Assembly (NCBI RefSeq): GCF_014205165.1
Contig: NZ_JACHMZ010000001.1
Span: 4,260,501-4,324,500 of the forward strand
Source of the DNA: Micromonospora carbonacea
Lineage (GTDB): Bacteria; Actinomycetota; Actinomycetes; Mycobacteriales; Micromonosporaceae
DNA length: 64,000 nucleotides
Direction: 5' to 3'
Shown here in pieces: positions 50,278 to 57,755 of the stretch. Under the pieces are notes generated by a model. The model saw only the letters and a list, made by a program, of their open reading frames with translations. It was not told the DNA's origin and did not search any database. Position numbers and translations under genes: made by a program. Numbering within the stretch: position 1 is the first letter of the stretch; each line of letters starts with the position of its first letter.

Positions 50278-52163
50278 CAGCGTGCTCCCTCCGGTCGTGC
50301 CGTGCCCGTCGGCACGGTCTGGCGCGGGCGGTCCGCACCCGTTGCGCGTCGCCGCTCGTCGGCGTCGGCGTCGATGTCGGCGGGTCTCCGGGCGGCCGTC
50401 GCCTCCGTCAGCTGCCCGGCGGCGTTGATCAGCCCGATGTGCGAGAACGCCTGCGGGAAGTTGCCGAGCTGCTCCCCGGTGGCCTGGTCGATCTGCTCGG
50501 CGAACAGGCCCAGGTCGTTCACCCGGCCGGCGAGGGACTCGAACAGCCGCTCGGCCCGGTCCACCTCCCCGGCCATGGCCAGGCAGCCCACCAGCCAGAA
50601 CGAGCAGATGACGAAGCCCGCCGGGTCGCCGTCCCAGCGGCGCAGGAGGCCGTCGTGGGACAGCCGCGCCTCGACGACGTCGATGGTGGTGCGCATCCGG
50701 GGGTCGTCGGCGGGCAGGAACCCCACCAGCGGCATGAGCAGCACCGAGGCGTCCAGGTCCGCCGATTCGAAGGCCCCGGTGTACGCGCCGACGCGCTCGT
50801 TCCAGCCCCGCCGCAGCACCGCCGCGCGGACGGCGTCCCGGGCGTCCGCCCAGCGGGCCACGTCGGCGGCGTCGCCGAGGCGGGACCCGAAGCGCACCGC
50901 CCGATCCAGGGCGGCCCAGCACTGCACCTTCGACGACACGTAGTGCCGCTCGGCGTCGCGGGCCTCCCACATCCCGGAGTCGGGCAGGTGCCAGTCGGCG
51001 ACGGCCCGGTCGGCCAGGCCGCGCAGGAGCTGGCGCACCTCCGGGTCCATCGGGTCCAGGTAGTGGCGCATCAGCCACGCCGCGTCGATGATCTCCCCGA
51101 GCACGTCGGTCTGCCGCTGCCGCCACGCGTCGTTGCCGACGAAGACGGGCCGGCTCTCGGCGTACCCGGCGAGGTGGTCGAGCCGGTGCTCGGTGAGGTC
51201 CCGCTCCCCCTCGACGCCGTACATGATGGGCACCGGCTGGTTGCCGATGCGGCCCATCGCCCGCGCCACCCAGGCGAACTGCCGGTTGGCCTCGTCGGGG
51301 CAGGCCGCCAGCCACAGCGCCCGCAGGGTCAGGCTGAAGTCCCGCACCCAGACGAAGCGGTAGTCGTAGTTGCGGTCCCCGCCCAGCGCCTCCGGCAGCG
51401 AGGTGGTCGCCGCCGCGACGATCGCGCCGCTGGGCTGGTACGTCATGCCCTGCACCACCAGCGCGCTGCGCCGCACCAGCTCCGGCCAGCGGCCCTGGTA
51501 CGGGTGCAGCCCCGCCCAGGAACGCCAGCCGGCCGCCGTCTCGGCCACCGTCGCCGCCGCGTCCGGCGTCGCCGGCTCCCCGCCGTCGTACGCCGGGGCG
51601 TACCCCAGGGTGAAGCCGTAGGCCTCGCCGGCCCGGACGGTGAACGTGGCGGTGGCCTCGCTCTCGCCGCAGGTCAGCGGCACGTCGCCGCGCAGCCGCA
51701 GCCGGGCCGCCCCGGCCGTCGCGTCGAGCCCCTCGGGGTGCGCGACCAGATACGCGGCGACCCGCCCGTACTCGAAGCGGGGCCGGTAGGTCAGCCGCAC
51801 CGGCACCGCGCCGGAGACGCCCTCCACCAGCCGGGCGAGCACCCGGGGCGAGCGCCGGCCGATGTCGTGGCCACGCGCGCCGGGCTCCAGCGCGAGCGCG
51901 TCCGTCACCGCCACCGACCCCTCGGCGGTGGTGAAGACGGTACGCAGCACGAGCGTGTCGTCCAGGTAGGAGCGTTCGCTGGTGAACCCGGCCTCGGGGC
52001 GGATCGACCAGTGGCCCGCGTCGTCGCCGAGCAGCCGGCCGAAGACCGACGGGGCGTCGAACCGCGCCGGGCACCACCAGTTGACCGAGCCGGCCCGGTC
52101 GACCAGGGCCGCGCTGCGGCCGTCGGCCAGGAAGCCGTGTTCGCTGATCCGTCCGCTGTCCAC
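50277..52163 (-). CDS. Glycoside hydrolase family 15 (trehalase/glucoamylase-like)
   Basis: 628 residues. N-terminal beta domain, ISEHGFLADGRSAALVDRAGSVNWWCPARFDAPSVFGRLL, then an (alpha/alpha)6 barrel: NYDYRFVWVRDFSLTLRAL, VFVGNDAWRQRQTDVLG, catalytic Glu pair in DSGMWEARDAERH and NDLGLFAEQIDQATGEQLGNFPQAFSHIGLI. Actinobacterial proteins of exactly this layout include trehalases of mycobacteria; glucoamylase is the alternative. The product would be glucose, passed to the coupled SDR. GTG 52163 sits next to a SigB-like promoter, so the transcript would be almost leaderless. The C-terminal 40 residues are low complexity. Confidence 0.9.
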   Translation of the reverse strand: MDSGRISEHGFLADGRSAALVDRAGSVNWWCPARFDAPSVFGRLLGDDAGHWSIRPEAGFTSERSYLDDTLVLRTVFTTAEGSVAVTDALALEPGARGHDIGRRSPRVLARLVEGVSGAVPVRLTYRPRFEYGRVAAYLVAHPEGLDATAGAARLRLRGDVPLTCGESEATATFTVRAGEAYGFTLGYAPAYDGGEPATPDAAATVAETAAGWRSWAGLHPYQGRWPELVRRSALVVQGMTYQPSGAIVAAATTSLPEALGGDRNYDYRFVWVRDFSLTLRALWLAACPDEANRQFAWVARAMGRIGNQPVPIMYGVEGERDLTEHRLDHLAGYAESRPVFVGNDAWRQRQTDVLGEIIDAAWLMRHYLDPMDPEVRQLLRGLADRAVADWHLPDSGMWEARDAERHYVSSKVQCWAALDRAVRFGSRLGDAADVARWADARDAVRAAVLRRGWNERVGAYTGAFESADLDASVLLMPLVGFLPADDPRMRTTIDVVEARLSHDGLLRRWDGDPAGFVICSFWLVGCLAMAGEVDRAERLFESLAGRVNDLGLFAEQIDQATGEQLGNFPQAFSHIGLINAAGQLTEATAARRPADIDADADERRRATGADRPRQTVPTGTARPEGAR

Positions 52164-52172
52164 GCCGGTGCC

Positions 52173-52198
52173 TACCCGGCCGGGCCGAGCAGCATTCG
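52173..52198 (-). promoter_or_regulatory. SigB-like promoter of the GH15 gene
   Basis: Minus-strand GAAT, 16 bases, GGGTAG about ten bases before the GTG. Coordinates may be off by one. It overlaps the first of two direct repeats. Confidence 0.45.
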
Positions 52199-52243
52199 CC
52201 ACCGGCGGTCCCGGCCTGGCCGAGCGGCATTCGCCACCGGCGG
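52184..52243. repeat. Direct repeat in the GH15/YflT divergent promoter
   Basis: Two copies of GGCCGAGC(A/G)GCATTCGCCACCGGCGG about 35 bases apart lie between the divergent GH15 and YflT-like genes. They may be sites for a shared regulator. Confidence 0.6.
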
Positions 52244-52247
52244 CGAC

Positions 52248-52271
52248 GTTACCGCCCGCCGGCCGGGGGAA
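52248..52271 (+). promoter_or_regulatory. SigB-like promoter of the YflT-like gene
   Basis: GTTA, 14 bases, GGGGAA, about 28 bases before the ATG. The -10 is the weaker half. Confidence 0.35.
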
Positions 52272-52298
52272 GGCGGGTGGTCGACGAAGGAGGACACC

Positions 52299-52886
52299 AT
52301 GACCAGACCCACGACCTCGACTGCGGCCTGGCAACCCGGAATGCCGGGCGCGAACAACCTCCCGTACGGCCCGGCGGGCCGACCCGCCACACCCGGTGGC
52401 GACGGCCACGGCCCACAGCTGGGGCCGCCCACGGTGACGATCGGGTCGTACCCGGACTATCCGTCCGCACAGCGGGTGGTGGACTACCTGGCCGACAACC
52501 GGTTCCCGGTGGAACACACCGCGATCGTGGGGACGAACCTCACCCTCGTCGAGACGGTGCTCGGCCGGCTGACCACGGGCCGCGCGGCCCTGATCGGCGC
52601 GGGCACGGGCGCCTGGTTCGGCCTGTTCATCGGGCTGCTGTTCGGCATCTTCACCGCCGGTAGCTGGATCGCGGTGGTCCTGGTCGGGCTGGTGATCGGC
52701 GCGATCTGGGGGGCCGTGTTCGGCGCGGTGGCACACGCGATGAGCGGGGGCCAGCGGGACTTCACCTCGGCGAGCGCGCTGCGCGCCGCCCAGTATGCGG
52801 TCACCGTCGACGCCGGCGTGGCCGACCAGGCCCGGCAACTGCTGGGCCGGATGCACATGACGCCGACGGGGGCGACCGCCCGCTGA
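52299..52886 (+). CDS. General stress protein, YflT/DUF-type with two membrane helices
   Basis: 195 residues. The N-terminal 45 are low-complexity Pro/Gly. Then VTIGSYPDYPSAQRVVDYLADNRFPVEHTAIVGTNLTLVETVLGRLTTGRAALIGAGTGAW (the YflT domain, PF11181), two hydrophobic helices FGLFIGLLFGIFTAG and AVVLVGLVIGAIWGAVFGAVA, and a tail AQYAVTVDAGVADQARQLLGRM. YflT-like proteins are members of the SigB general-stress regulon of Bacillus. The ATG has AAGGAGG. It is divergent from GH15 across a region with SigB-like sites on both strands. Confidence 0.88.
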   Translation: MTRPTTSTAAWQPGMPGANNLPYGPAGRPATPGGDGHGPQLGPPTVTIGSYPDYPSAQRVVDYLADNRFPVEHTAIVGTNLTLVETVLGRLTTGRAALIGAGTGAWFGLFIGLLFGIFTAGSWIAVVLVGLVIGAIWGAVFGAVAHAMSGGQRDFTSASALRAAQYAVTVDAGVADQARQLLGRMHMTPTGATAR

Positions 52887-52934
52887 GCGGCTACCCGACC
52901 ACCCACCGGCGGCCCCGGGGACTCCCCCGGGGCC

Positions 52935-52982
52935 GCCCGGCGTCCGGGAGGCGGGGCGGCCCGGCGTCCGGGAGGCGGGGCG
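52935..52982. repeat. 24-bp tandem repeat
   Basis: Two units of GCCCGGCGTCCGGGAGGCGG plus GGCG. They lie in a 355-base gap (52887-53241) without a gene, which otherwise holds only the palindromic repeat at 53114. Confidence 0.65.
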
Positions 52983-53113
52983 GGCCGCCGTTCGGGGCGG
53001 GCCGGGGCGTTCGCGCGGCCGGCGCCCGGGCAGGGTCGCCGGACGGCGGGCCGGGGCATCCGCCCGCAGCCCGATGTCCGGCGAGAGGCCGATGCCCGGC
53101 AGGCCGCCCCGCC

Positions 53114-53182
53114 CATGATCGACTCCATGTCGGCGACATGGCGGTTTCCCGGTCGCCCGGATACCGCCATGTCGCCGACATG
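53114..53182. repeat. 69-bp palindromic repeat R1
   Basis: CATGTCGGCGACATGGCGGT (53126-53145) pairs perfectly over 20 bp with 53163-53182. The 69-base unit beginning CATGATCGACTCC recurs at 55022 and 55127. Confidence 0.8.
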
Positions 53183-53241
53183 CAGCCCAGCCCAGCCCGG
53201 GTCAGCCCAGCACGACCCGGCGCGGCCCAGCCCAGCCCGGG

Positions 53242-53451
53242 TCAGCCGGCGCGCCTCGCCCGCTCGACGAAGCCCCGCCACTCGACGAAGCCCCGCCACG
53301 CGGCGGGCGCGAAGGTGAGCGTCGCGCCGGCCCGGTCCTTGCTGTCCCGCACCAGCACCACGCCGGGCAGGTTGTCGGCGACCTCGACGCAGTCGCCGCC
53401 GTTGCCGCTGCTGCGGGTGCTCGTGCGCCACCGCGCGCCGGTCAGGTCCAT
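53242..53451 (-). CDS. DUF397 protein
   Basis: 69 residues: MDLTGARWRTSTRSSGNGGDCVEVADNLPGVVLVRDSKDRAGATLTFAPAAWRGFVEW. The S-S-G-N-G-G-D-C-V-E-V core and V-R-D-S-K motif are diagnostic of DUF397. These small proteins are paired with XRE regulators of the DUF5753 type in streptomycetes and relatives, in modules that affect development and antibiotic production. The end carries a duplicated WRGFVE, from an 18-bp tandem duplication (about 53262-53297). It overlaps the XRE gene by ten bases. Confidence 0.92.
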   Translation of the reverse strand: MDLTGARWRTSTRSSGNGGDCVEVADNLPGVVLVRDSKDRAGATLTFAPAAWRGFVEWRGFVERARRAG

Positions 53452-54212
53452 GCTTTCGCCATCTCCCCGAGTAGGTCGGCCGATTGCCAGTGGGAGAGCG
53501 CCTCGCCGCGCACGTTCTCCCAGACGGTCAGCAGGGCCGCGACGTCCTCCGGGTCGGTGACGAGCTGCCCGTCGAGCTGGGTGTCCACATAGCCCGCCGT
53601 CCGCAGCTCCGGCCCCACCGCGAGCACGAACGGACCGTTCAGCCCAGCGTACGCGCCGACCGTCGCCGGCACGACGTGCACGCGGACGTGCGGGGCCGCG
53701 CAGGCCGCCACCAGGGCCTCCAGTTGCCCGCGCATGACCTCCGGGCCGCCGACGGGGCGGCGCAGCGCCCCCTCGTCGATGACCGCCGTGAGGCGGGGCG
53801 GGTCGTCGCGGCGCAGGATCTCCTGGCGGGCCAGCCGGTTGGCGAGGTGCTGCTCGACGTCGCCCGGGGCGATCAGGCCCGTGCCGCCGAGCACCGCGCG
53901 GGCGTAGGCCTCCGTCTGGAGCAGGCCCGGCACCACCATCGACTGGTACGACCGCAGCGACACCGCCTCCCGCTCCAGCTCCTGCCACGGCCGGAACCAC
54001 GCCATCGGGTAACGACGTCTCGACGTGTCCGGCCAGATGTCCCGAATGGGCTGGCCGAGCGCCTCGGCCGCCGCCAGCCGGTGCCGGGCGTGGGGTATGC
54101 GGTCCTCGTTCAGCCACCGGGCGACGGTCTTGCGGTCGACGCCCAGCCGGGCGGCGAGCGACTCGATCGAGTGCCCGCTGTCGCGCAGGGCGAGGCGCAA
54201 CGCATCGTTCAT
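53442..54212 (-). CDS. XRE-family regulator with DUF5753 domain
   Basis: 256 residues. HTH about 2-53: LRLALRDSGHSIESLAARLGVDRKTVARWLNEDRIPHARHRLAAAEAL. DUF5753 about 75-250: WQELEREAVSLRSYQSMVVPGLLQTEAYARAVL, QEILRRDDPPRLTAVIDEGALRRPVGG, HVRVHVVPATVGAYAGLNGPFVLA. It forms the regulator half of the DUF397 module. ATG 54212 is preceded by GGGGGAGA. Divergent from the RLDA-repeat gene, with about 120 bases between them. Confidence 0.93.
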   Translation of the reverse strand: MNDALRLALRDSGHSIESLAARLGVDRKTVARWLNEDRIPHARHRLAAAEALGQPIRDIWPDTSRRRYPMAWFRPWQELEREAVSLRSYQSMVVPGLLQTEAYARAVLGGTGLIAPGDVEQHLANRLARQEILRRDDPPRLTAVIDEGALRRPVGGPEVMRGQLEALVAACAAPHVRVHVVPATVGAYAGLNGPFVLAVGPELRTAGYVDTQLDGQLVTDPEDVAALLTVWENVRGEALSHWQSADLLGEMAKAWT

Positions 54213-54333
54213 GGTCTCCCCCGTGGTCGTGTGGGATGTCTGGGCACCATAGCCAGCACGGGCTGTTCCTGTCCGCTTACACACGGCAGGTTGGGGTGTC
54301 GAGGGGCGCGGATCGACGGGACCGGGAGACGCC

Positions 54334-54750
54334 ATGACACACCACACAGGACGCGAGCCGGGGTCGGTCGCGCCAGCACGGCTCGACGCGGGAAAGCCAG
54401 AGCGGCTCGACGCGGAGAAGGCGGTGCGGCTCGACGCGGAGAAGGCGGCGTCTGCGGTGCGCCCGGCCGACGTGCCGGTCGACCTGGAGCTGCACTGCGC
54501 GGGGCGGCCCGACTGGCGGTGCGCGCACGACGGCGAGCCGTTCCCCTGCCCGACCTGGCGGGCCCTGCCCCTGGACGACAGCCTGCGCGCCGTCCTGCTG
54601 GCGGCGTTCACCCTGTTCCTGCGCCCGGCGATCCGCGACCTGCGGGGCCACCCCGACGGGCCGACCCCGCCGGAGATCGTCCGACGTTTCCTGTGGTTCC
54701 TGCCGGTCACCGACGAGGAGGCGCGCGCCGTCGCGCTGCGGTACCGCTGA
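54334..54750 (+). CDS. Actinobacterial protein with eight-residue repeats
   Basis: 138 residues. The N terminus has three repeats of 8 residues, ARLDAGKP/ERLDAEKA/VRLDAEKA, from a 24-bp tandem repeat at 54379-54450. The rest reads VDLELHCAGRPDWRCAHDGEPFPCPTWRALPLDDSLRAVLLAAFTLFLRPAIRDLRGH. It has a C..C..C pattern that might bind zinc. It is TGATG-coupled to the next small gene. Both occupy the position where DUF397/XRE modules often carry small uncharacterised partners. Confidence 0.7.
   Translation: MTHHTGREPGSVAPARLDAGKPERLDAEKAVRLDAEKAASAVRPADVPVDLELHCAGRPDWRCAHDGEPFPCPTWRALPLDDSLRAVLLAAFTLFLRPAIRDLRGHPDGPTPPEIVRRFLWFLPVTDEEARAVALRYR
54379..54450 (+). repeat. 24-bp tandem repeat, three units
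   Basis: Units beginning CGGCTCGACGCGG at 54379, 54403 and 54427 keep the reading frame of the gene around them. Confidence 0.75.
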
Positions 54751-54998
54751 TGCCGCGCCCGCGCCCCCACCTGCCGGTGCGCCCCGTGTGGCTGTGCGGG
54801 CGCTGCGGCGCCCCGTGGCCCTGCGGCGCGGCCCGACTGTCGCTGCTGTCCGAATACCGGGGCGACCGCACCTCGCTGCTGGTCTACCTCGCGGTGCTGC
54901 GGGAGGAGGCGAGGGAACACCTGACCGCCCTGCACCCGGCCACCCCGCCCGGCGACCTGACCGACCGCTTCCTCACCTGGGCCCGCGCCCGCCCCTGA
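54750..54998 (+). CDS. Small cysteine-rich protein
   Basis: 82 residues. VWLCGRCGAPWPCGAARL has C-x2-C and C-x-C/x8 spacing suited to a zinc ribbon-like site, followed by helices (LLVYLAVLREEAREHLTALHP). Translation is coupled to the preceding gene by TGATG, and the two may interact. No family name recognised. Confidence 0.65.
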   Translation: MPRPRPHLPVRPVWLCGRCGAPWPCGAARLSLLSEYRGDRTSLLVYLAVLREEAREHLTALHPATPPGDLTDRFLTWARARP

Positions 54999-55021
54999 CC
55001 GATCCTTGGCCCCGCCCCGGC

Positions 55022-55090
55022 GATGATCGACTCCAGGTCGGCGACATGGCGCTATCCGGGCCCCTGGGTTACCCCCACCCGCCCGACATG
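55022..55090. repeat. 69-bp palindromic repeat R2
   Basis: The second copy of the R1 unit (GATGATCGACTCCAGGTCGG...CCCGACATG), with several mismatches in the arms. Confidence 0.75.
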
Positions 55091-55126
55091 ACCAGCCGAC
55101 CCACGGCCTCCCCCACCCAGCCGGCC

Positions 55127-55195
55127 CATGATCGACACCATGTCGGCGACATCGCGGCATCCGACCCCCCGGGATACCCCCACCCGCCCGACATG
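55127..55195. repeat. 69-bp palindromic repeat R3
   Basis: The third copy, 105 bases after the start of R2. R2 and R3 fill most of the 254-base gap 54999-55252. Confidence 0.75.
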
Positions 55196-55252
55196 AGCCG
55201 GCCACCCGCCCAGCTCGCCCCCACCCCACCCCACCCGGACCGGGTGGGCCGG

Positions 55253-55780
55253 TCAGGGGTCGGTGGCCAGGCGGGCGTGCAGGTGCTCGTCGTGGCGACG
55301 GCCGTCGCCGTAGCGGTGCGACTCGCGCAGGGTGCCTTCGAAGGGGTAGCCCGCCCGCTCGGCGACCCGGCAGGAGGCGGGGTTGGCCACGGCGTGGAAC
55401 AGCTCGACGCGGTGCAGGCCGAGCATGGCGAAGCCCCAGGCGGTGAGCCGCCGGACGGCGGCGGTGGCCACGCCGCGCCCCCGGGCGGCGGGGGCGGTCC
55501 AGTAGCCGATGTTGGCGTGGCCGCCCCCGATGCCGCTCAGCGACACCGAGCCGAGCAGTTCGGTGTCGCCGGGGTCGGCGACGGCGAGGGAGGCGTGGTC
55601 CCCGGCGGACCAGTCGGCGCGGCGGCGCACCCACTCGCGGGCCCGCGCCTCGTCCAGGTCGCCCTGCGGGTTCCAGGTCGACACGGCCGGGTCGCGCAGG
55701 GCGGCCAGCACGGCGGGGGCGTCGGCCGCGCGCCAGGGGCGCAGCAGCACCCCGGGGGCGGCCAGGCGTACGTCGTCCAT
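55253..55780 (-). CDS. GNAT N-acetyltransferase (RimJ/RimL-like)
   Basis: 175 residues. MDDVRLAAPGVLLRPWRAADAPAVLAAL, STWNPQGDLDEARAREWVRRR, GSVSLSGIGGGHANIGYWTAPAARGRGVATAAVRRLTAWGFAM (R-G-R-G-V-A-T acetyl-CoA loop), HRVELFHAVANPASCRVAERAGYPFEGTLR. This is the full Acetyltransf_3 pattern of enzymes that acetylate protein N termini or small amines. ATG 55780 fits; a longer reading into the promoter of marR is unlikely. It ends next to repeat R3. Confidence 0.88.
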   Translation of the reverse strand: MDDVRLAAPGVLLRPWRAADAPAVLAALRDPAVSTWNPQGDLDEARAREWVRRRADWSAGDHASLAVADPGDTELLGSVSLSGIGGGHANIGYWTAPAARGRGVATAAVRRLTAWGFAMLGLHRVELFHAVANPASCRVAERAGYPFEGTLRESHRYGDGRRHDEHLHARLATDP

Positions 55781-55890
55781 GCCCAGCAGTCTGTCAGCCG
55801 CCGCCGACGGCCCGCCCGGCGTTTCTCGTTCAAATCCGAAGCGAAGCACCGCGATAGCGGAAAGTAGCGCAGCTCACAGCCGGTTCGGAG

Positions 55891-55921
55891 CACTTGTCAA
55901 AATTTGAAAGAGTGCTACCGT
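55891..55921 (+). promoter_or_regulatory. Promoter and palindromic operator of the MarR-pirin operon
   Basis: TTGTCA (55894-55899), 16 bases, TACCGT (55916-55921). CACTTGTCAAAATTTGA (55891 on) forms an imperfect palindrome with TTTGAAAGAGTG (to 55914), overlapping the -35 and spacer. A transcript would start at or next to the ATG, so it would be leaderless. Autorepression by the MarR protein is inference. Confidence 0.55.
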
Positions 55922-55928
55922 TGCGGGC

Positions 55929-56408
55929 ATGACGGAGAGCCTGGACAGCGCGCGGATGGCCTGCTGGCGGGCCTACATCGAGTCGAGCCAGCGGCTGTTC
56001 ACCCAGCTCGAGGACGACCTGCGGGCCGACAGCGAGCTGAGCTTCGCCGACTACCACGTGCTGGTGCTGCTCTCCGAGGCGCCGGGGCAGCGGCTGCGCA
56101 TGGGCGAGCTGGCCGGTCGACTGGTCTTCTCGCCCAGCCGGCTGACGTACCAGATCACCACCATGCAGAAGCGCGGCCTGGTGGCCCGGCAGTCGTGCGC
56201 CGAGGACGGGCGCGGCAGCGAGGCGGTGCTCACCGCCGCCGGGCTGCTGGCGCTGCGCGAGGCCGCGCCGCACCACCTGCGCTCCGTGCGCGCCCACCTG
56301 ATGGACGACCTCGACGACGCCGAGGTCGCCTGCCTGACCCGGGTCTTCGAACGCCTCGGCCGGCGGCTGCGCCGCGACCGCGACGCCTCGTCCACCCCCA
56401 GCGAGTAA
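55929..56408 (+). CDS. MarR-family transcriptional regulator
   Basis: 159 residues. Winged helix with RAYIESSQRLFTQLEDDLRADSELSFADYHVLVLLSEAPGQRLRMGELAGRLVFSPSRLTYQITTMQKRGLVARQSCAEDGRGSEAVLTAAGLLALREA: recognition helix SPSRLTYQIT and wing D-G-R-G-S. Cys residues near the helices could sense oxidants. It forms an operon with the pirin gene (11-base gap, AAAGGAG). A palindromic operator covers its promoter. Confidence 0.92.
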   Translation: MTESLDSARMACWRAYIESSQRLFTQLEDDLRADSELSFADYHVLVLLSEAPGQRLRMGELAGRLVFSPSRLTYQITTMQKRGLVARQSCAEDGRGSEAVLTAAGLLALREAAPHHLRSVRAHLMDDLDDAEVACLTRVFERLGRRLRRDRDASSTPSE

Positions 56409-56419
56409 AGGAGTTCGAG

Positions 56420-57406
56420 ATGCCCGCCATCACGGTCGACGACGTTCTCGTCCTGCCCCGCCTGCCCCGACTCGACGAGTCCACCCGCTACCGCCCGGTC
56501 CGCAAGCTGACCACCGCACCCAGCGGCTACGAGGGCGAGGGCTTCCCGGTCCGCCGGGCCTTCGCCGGGGTGCCGATGCACGAGCTGGACCCGTTCATCC
56601 ACCTCGACCAGATGGGCGAGGTCGACTACGCCCCGGGCGAGCCGAAGGGCACCCCGTGGCATCCGCACCGGGGCTTCGAGACGGTGACCTACATGATCGA
56701 CGGGATCATGGACCACCAGGACACGCTGGGCGGCGGCGGCACGATCACCGACGGCGACACCCAGTGGATGACGGCCGGCAGCGGCCTGCTGCACATCGAG
56801 GCCCCGCCGGAGCACCTGGTGGTCAGCGGCGGCCTGTTCCACGGCCTCCAGCTCTGGGTCAACCTGCCGAGGGTGGCGAAGATGAAGCCGCCGCGCTACC
56901 AGGACATCCGCGGCAAGGAGTCGGCGCTGCTCACCACGCCGGACGGCGGGGCGTTGATCCGGGTCATCGCCGGCGAGGTCGCCGGGCACCGGGGGCCGGG
57001 CTCGACGCACACCCCGATCACCATCGCCCACGTGACGGTGCAGCCCGGGGCCGAGCTGAGCCTGCCCTGGCGGGCCGACTTCAACGCCCTGGTCTACGTG
57101 CTCGCCGGGCGCGGCACGGTCGGCACCGAGCGCCGGCCGTTCCACACCGGCCAGCTCGCCGTCCACGGTCCGGGCGACGCGCTGCGGGTGACCGCCGACG
57201 CGACGCAGGACTCGAACGCCCCCGCCCTGGAGCTCTACATCATGGGCGGGCAGCCCATCCGGGAGCCCGTGGCCCATTACGGGCCGTTCGTGATGAACAC
57301 CCGGGACGAGCTGATCCAGGCGTTCGAGGACTTCCAGGCCGGGCGGCTCGGGGTGGTCCCGGCCGAGCGGCTGCCGCACACCGGCGGGCAGGGCGCGCGC
57401 CCCTGA
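56420..57406 (+). CDS. Pirin-family protein (quercetinase-like)
   Basis: 328 residues. Bicupin with metal ligands H81 and H83 in GTPWHPHRGFETVTYMI and further H/E in HIEAPPEH. The family signature H-P-H-R-G-F-E-T-V is intact. Some bacterial pirins have quercetin 2,3-dioxygenase activity; others act as redox-dependent regulators. Cytoplasmic. It is regulated with the MarR gene upstream, and a strong hairpin terminator follows. Confidence 0.94.
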   Translation: MPAITVDDVLVLPRLPRLDESTRYRPVRKLTTAPSGYEGEGFPVRRAFAGVPMHELDPFIHLDQMGEVDYAPGEPKGTPWHPHRGFETVTYMIDGIMDHQDTLGGGGTITDGDTQWMTAGSGLLHIEAPPEHLVVSGGLFHGLQLWVNLPRVAKMKPPRYQDIRGKESALLTTPDGGALIRVIAGEVAGHRGPGSTHTPITIAHVTVQPGAELSLPWRADFNALVYVLAGRGTVGTERRPFHTGQLAVHGPGDALRVTADATQDSNAPALELYIMGGQPIREPVAHYGPFVMNTRDELIQAFEDFQAGRLGVVPAERLPHTGGQGARP

Positions 57407-57421
57407 CGCGGGCCGTGCCGG

Positions 57422-57450
57422 GCGTCACCGGGGTTCGTCCCCGGTGACGC
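57422..57450 (+). terminator. Hairpin terminator of the MarR-pirin operon
   Basis: GCGTCACCGGGG / CCCCGGTGACGC, a perfect 12-bp stem with a TTCGT loop. Convergent with the small gene at 57480. Confidence 0.75.
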
Positions 57451-57479
57451 CCTTCGGCGTACCCGAAAACGGCTGCCGG

Positions 57480-57608
57480 TCAGGAGACCGCGAAGATCCC
57501 CGCCACCCCCAGCAGCACCATCACCAACACGGCGACGAGCGCCCCCCGCTCGCCCTCCACCGGCTGTTCGGGCTGCTCGGTCATGACATCGGTCGGCTCG
57601 GCGGGCAT
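57480..57608 (-). CDS. Small single-helix membrane protein
   Basis: 42 residues: an acidic N-terminal part (MPAEPTDVMTEQPEQPVEGERG) and one hydrophobic helix (ALVAVLVMVLLGVAGIFAV). ATG 57608 has GAGGAGG at ideal spacing, which is the main support. Function unknown. Confidence 0.65.
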   Translation of the reverse strand: MPAEPTDVMTEQPEQPVEGERGALVAVLVMVLLGVAGIFAVS

Positions 57609-57755
57609 CGTGCGGCCTCCTCGGTGTGCGCTTCGCTCTCTCGGATGTGACGCTCCGCGCGGATCGTCGGCCAGGTCACCGGGGGTGCCCGTCGGCGTGC
57701 GGACCCGGCGCGGGGGTCCTACGGTGAGGACGTTGTCGACCTCGGGAGCTGGAGC

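Noticed and set aside
52887..53241. Hidden gene or small RNA in the gap
   Set aside because: The region consists of a 24-bp tandem repeat, GC-rich filler and the R1 palindrome. No start with a ribosome-binding site or promoter supports a gene.
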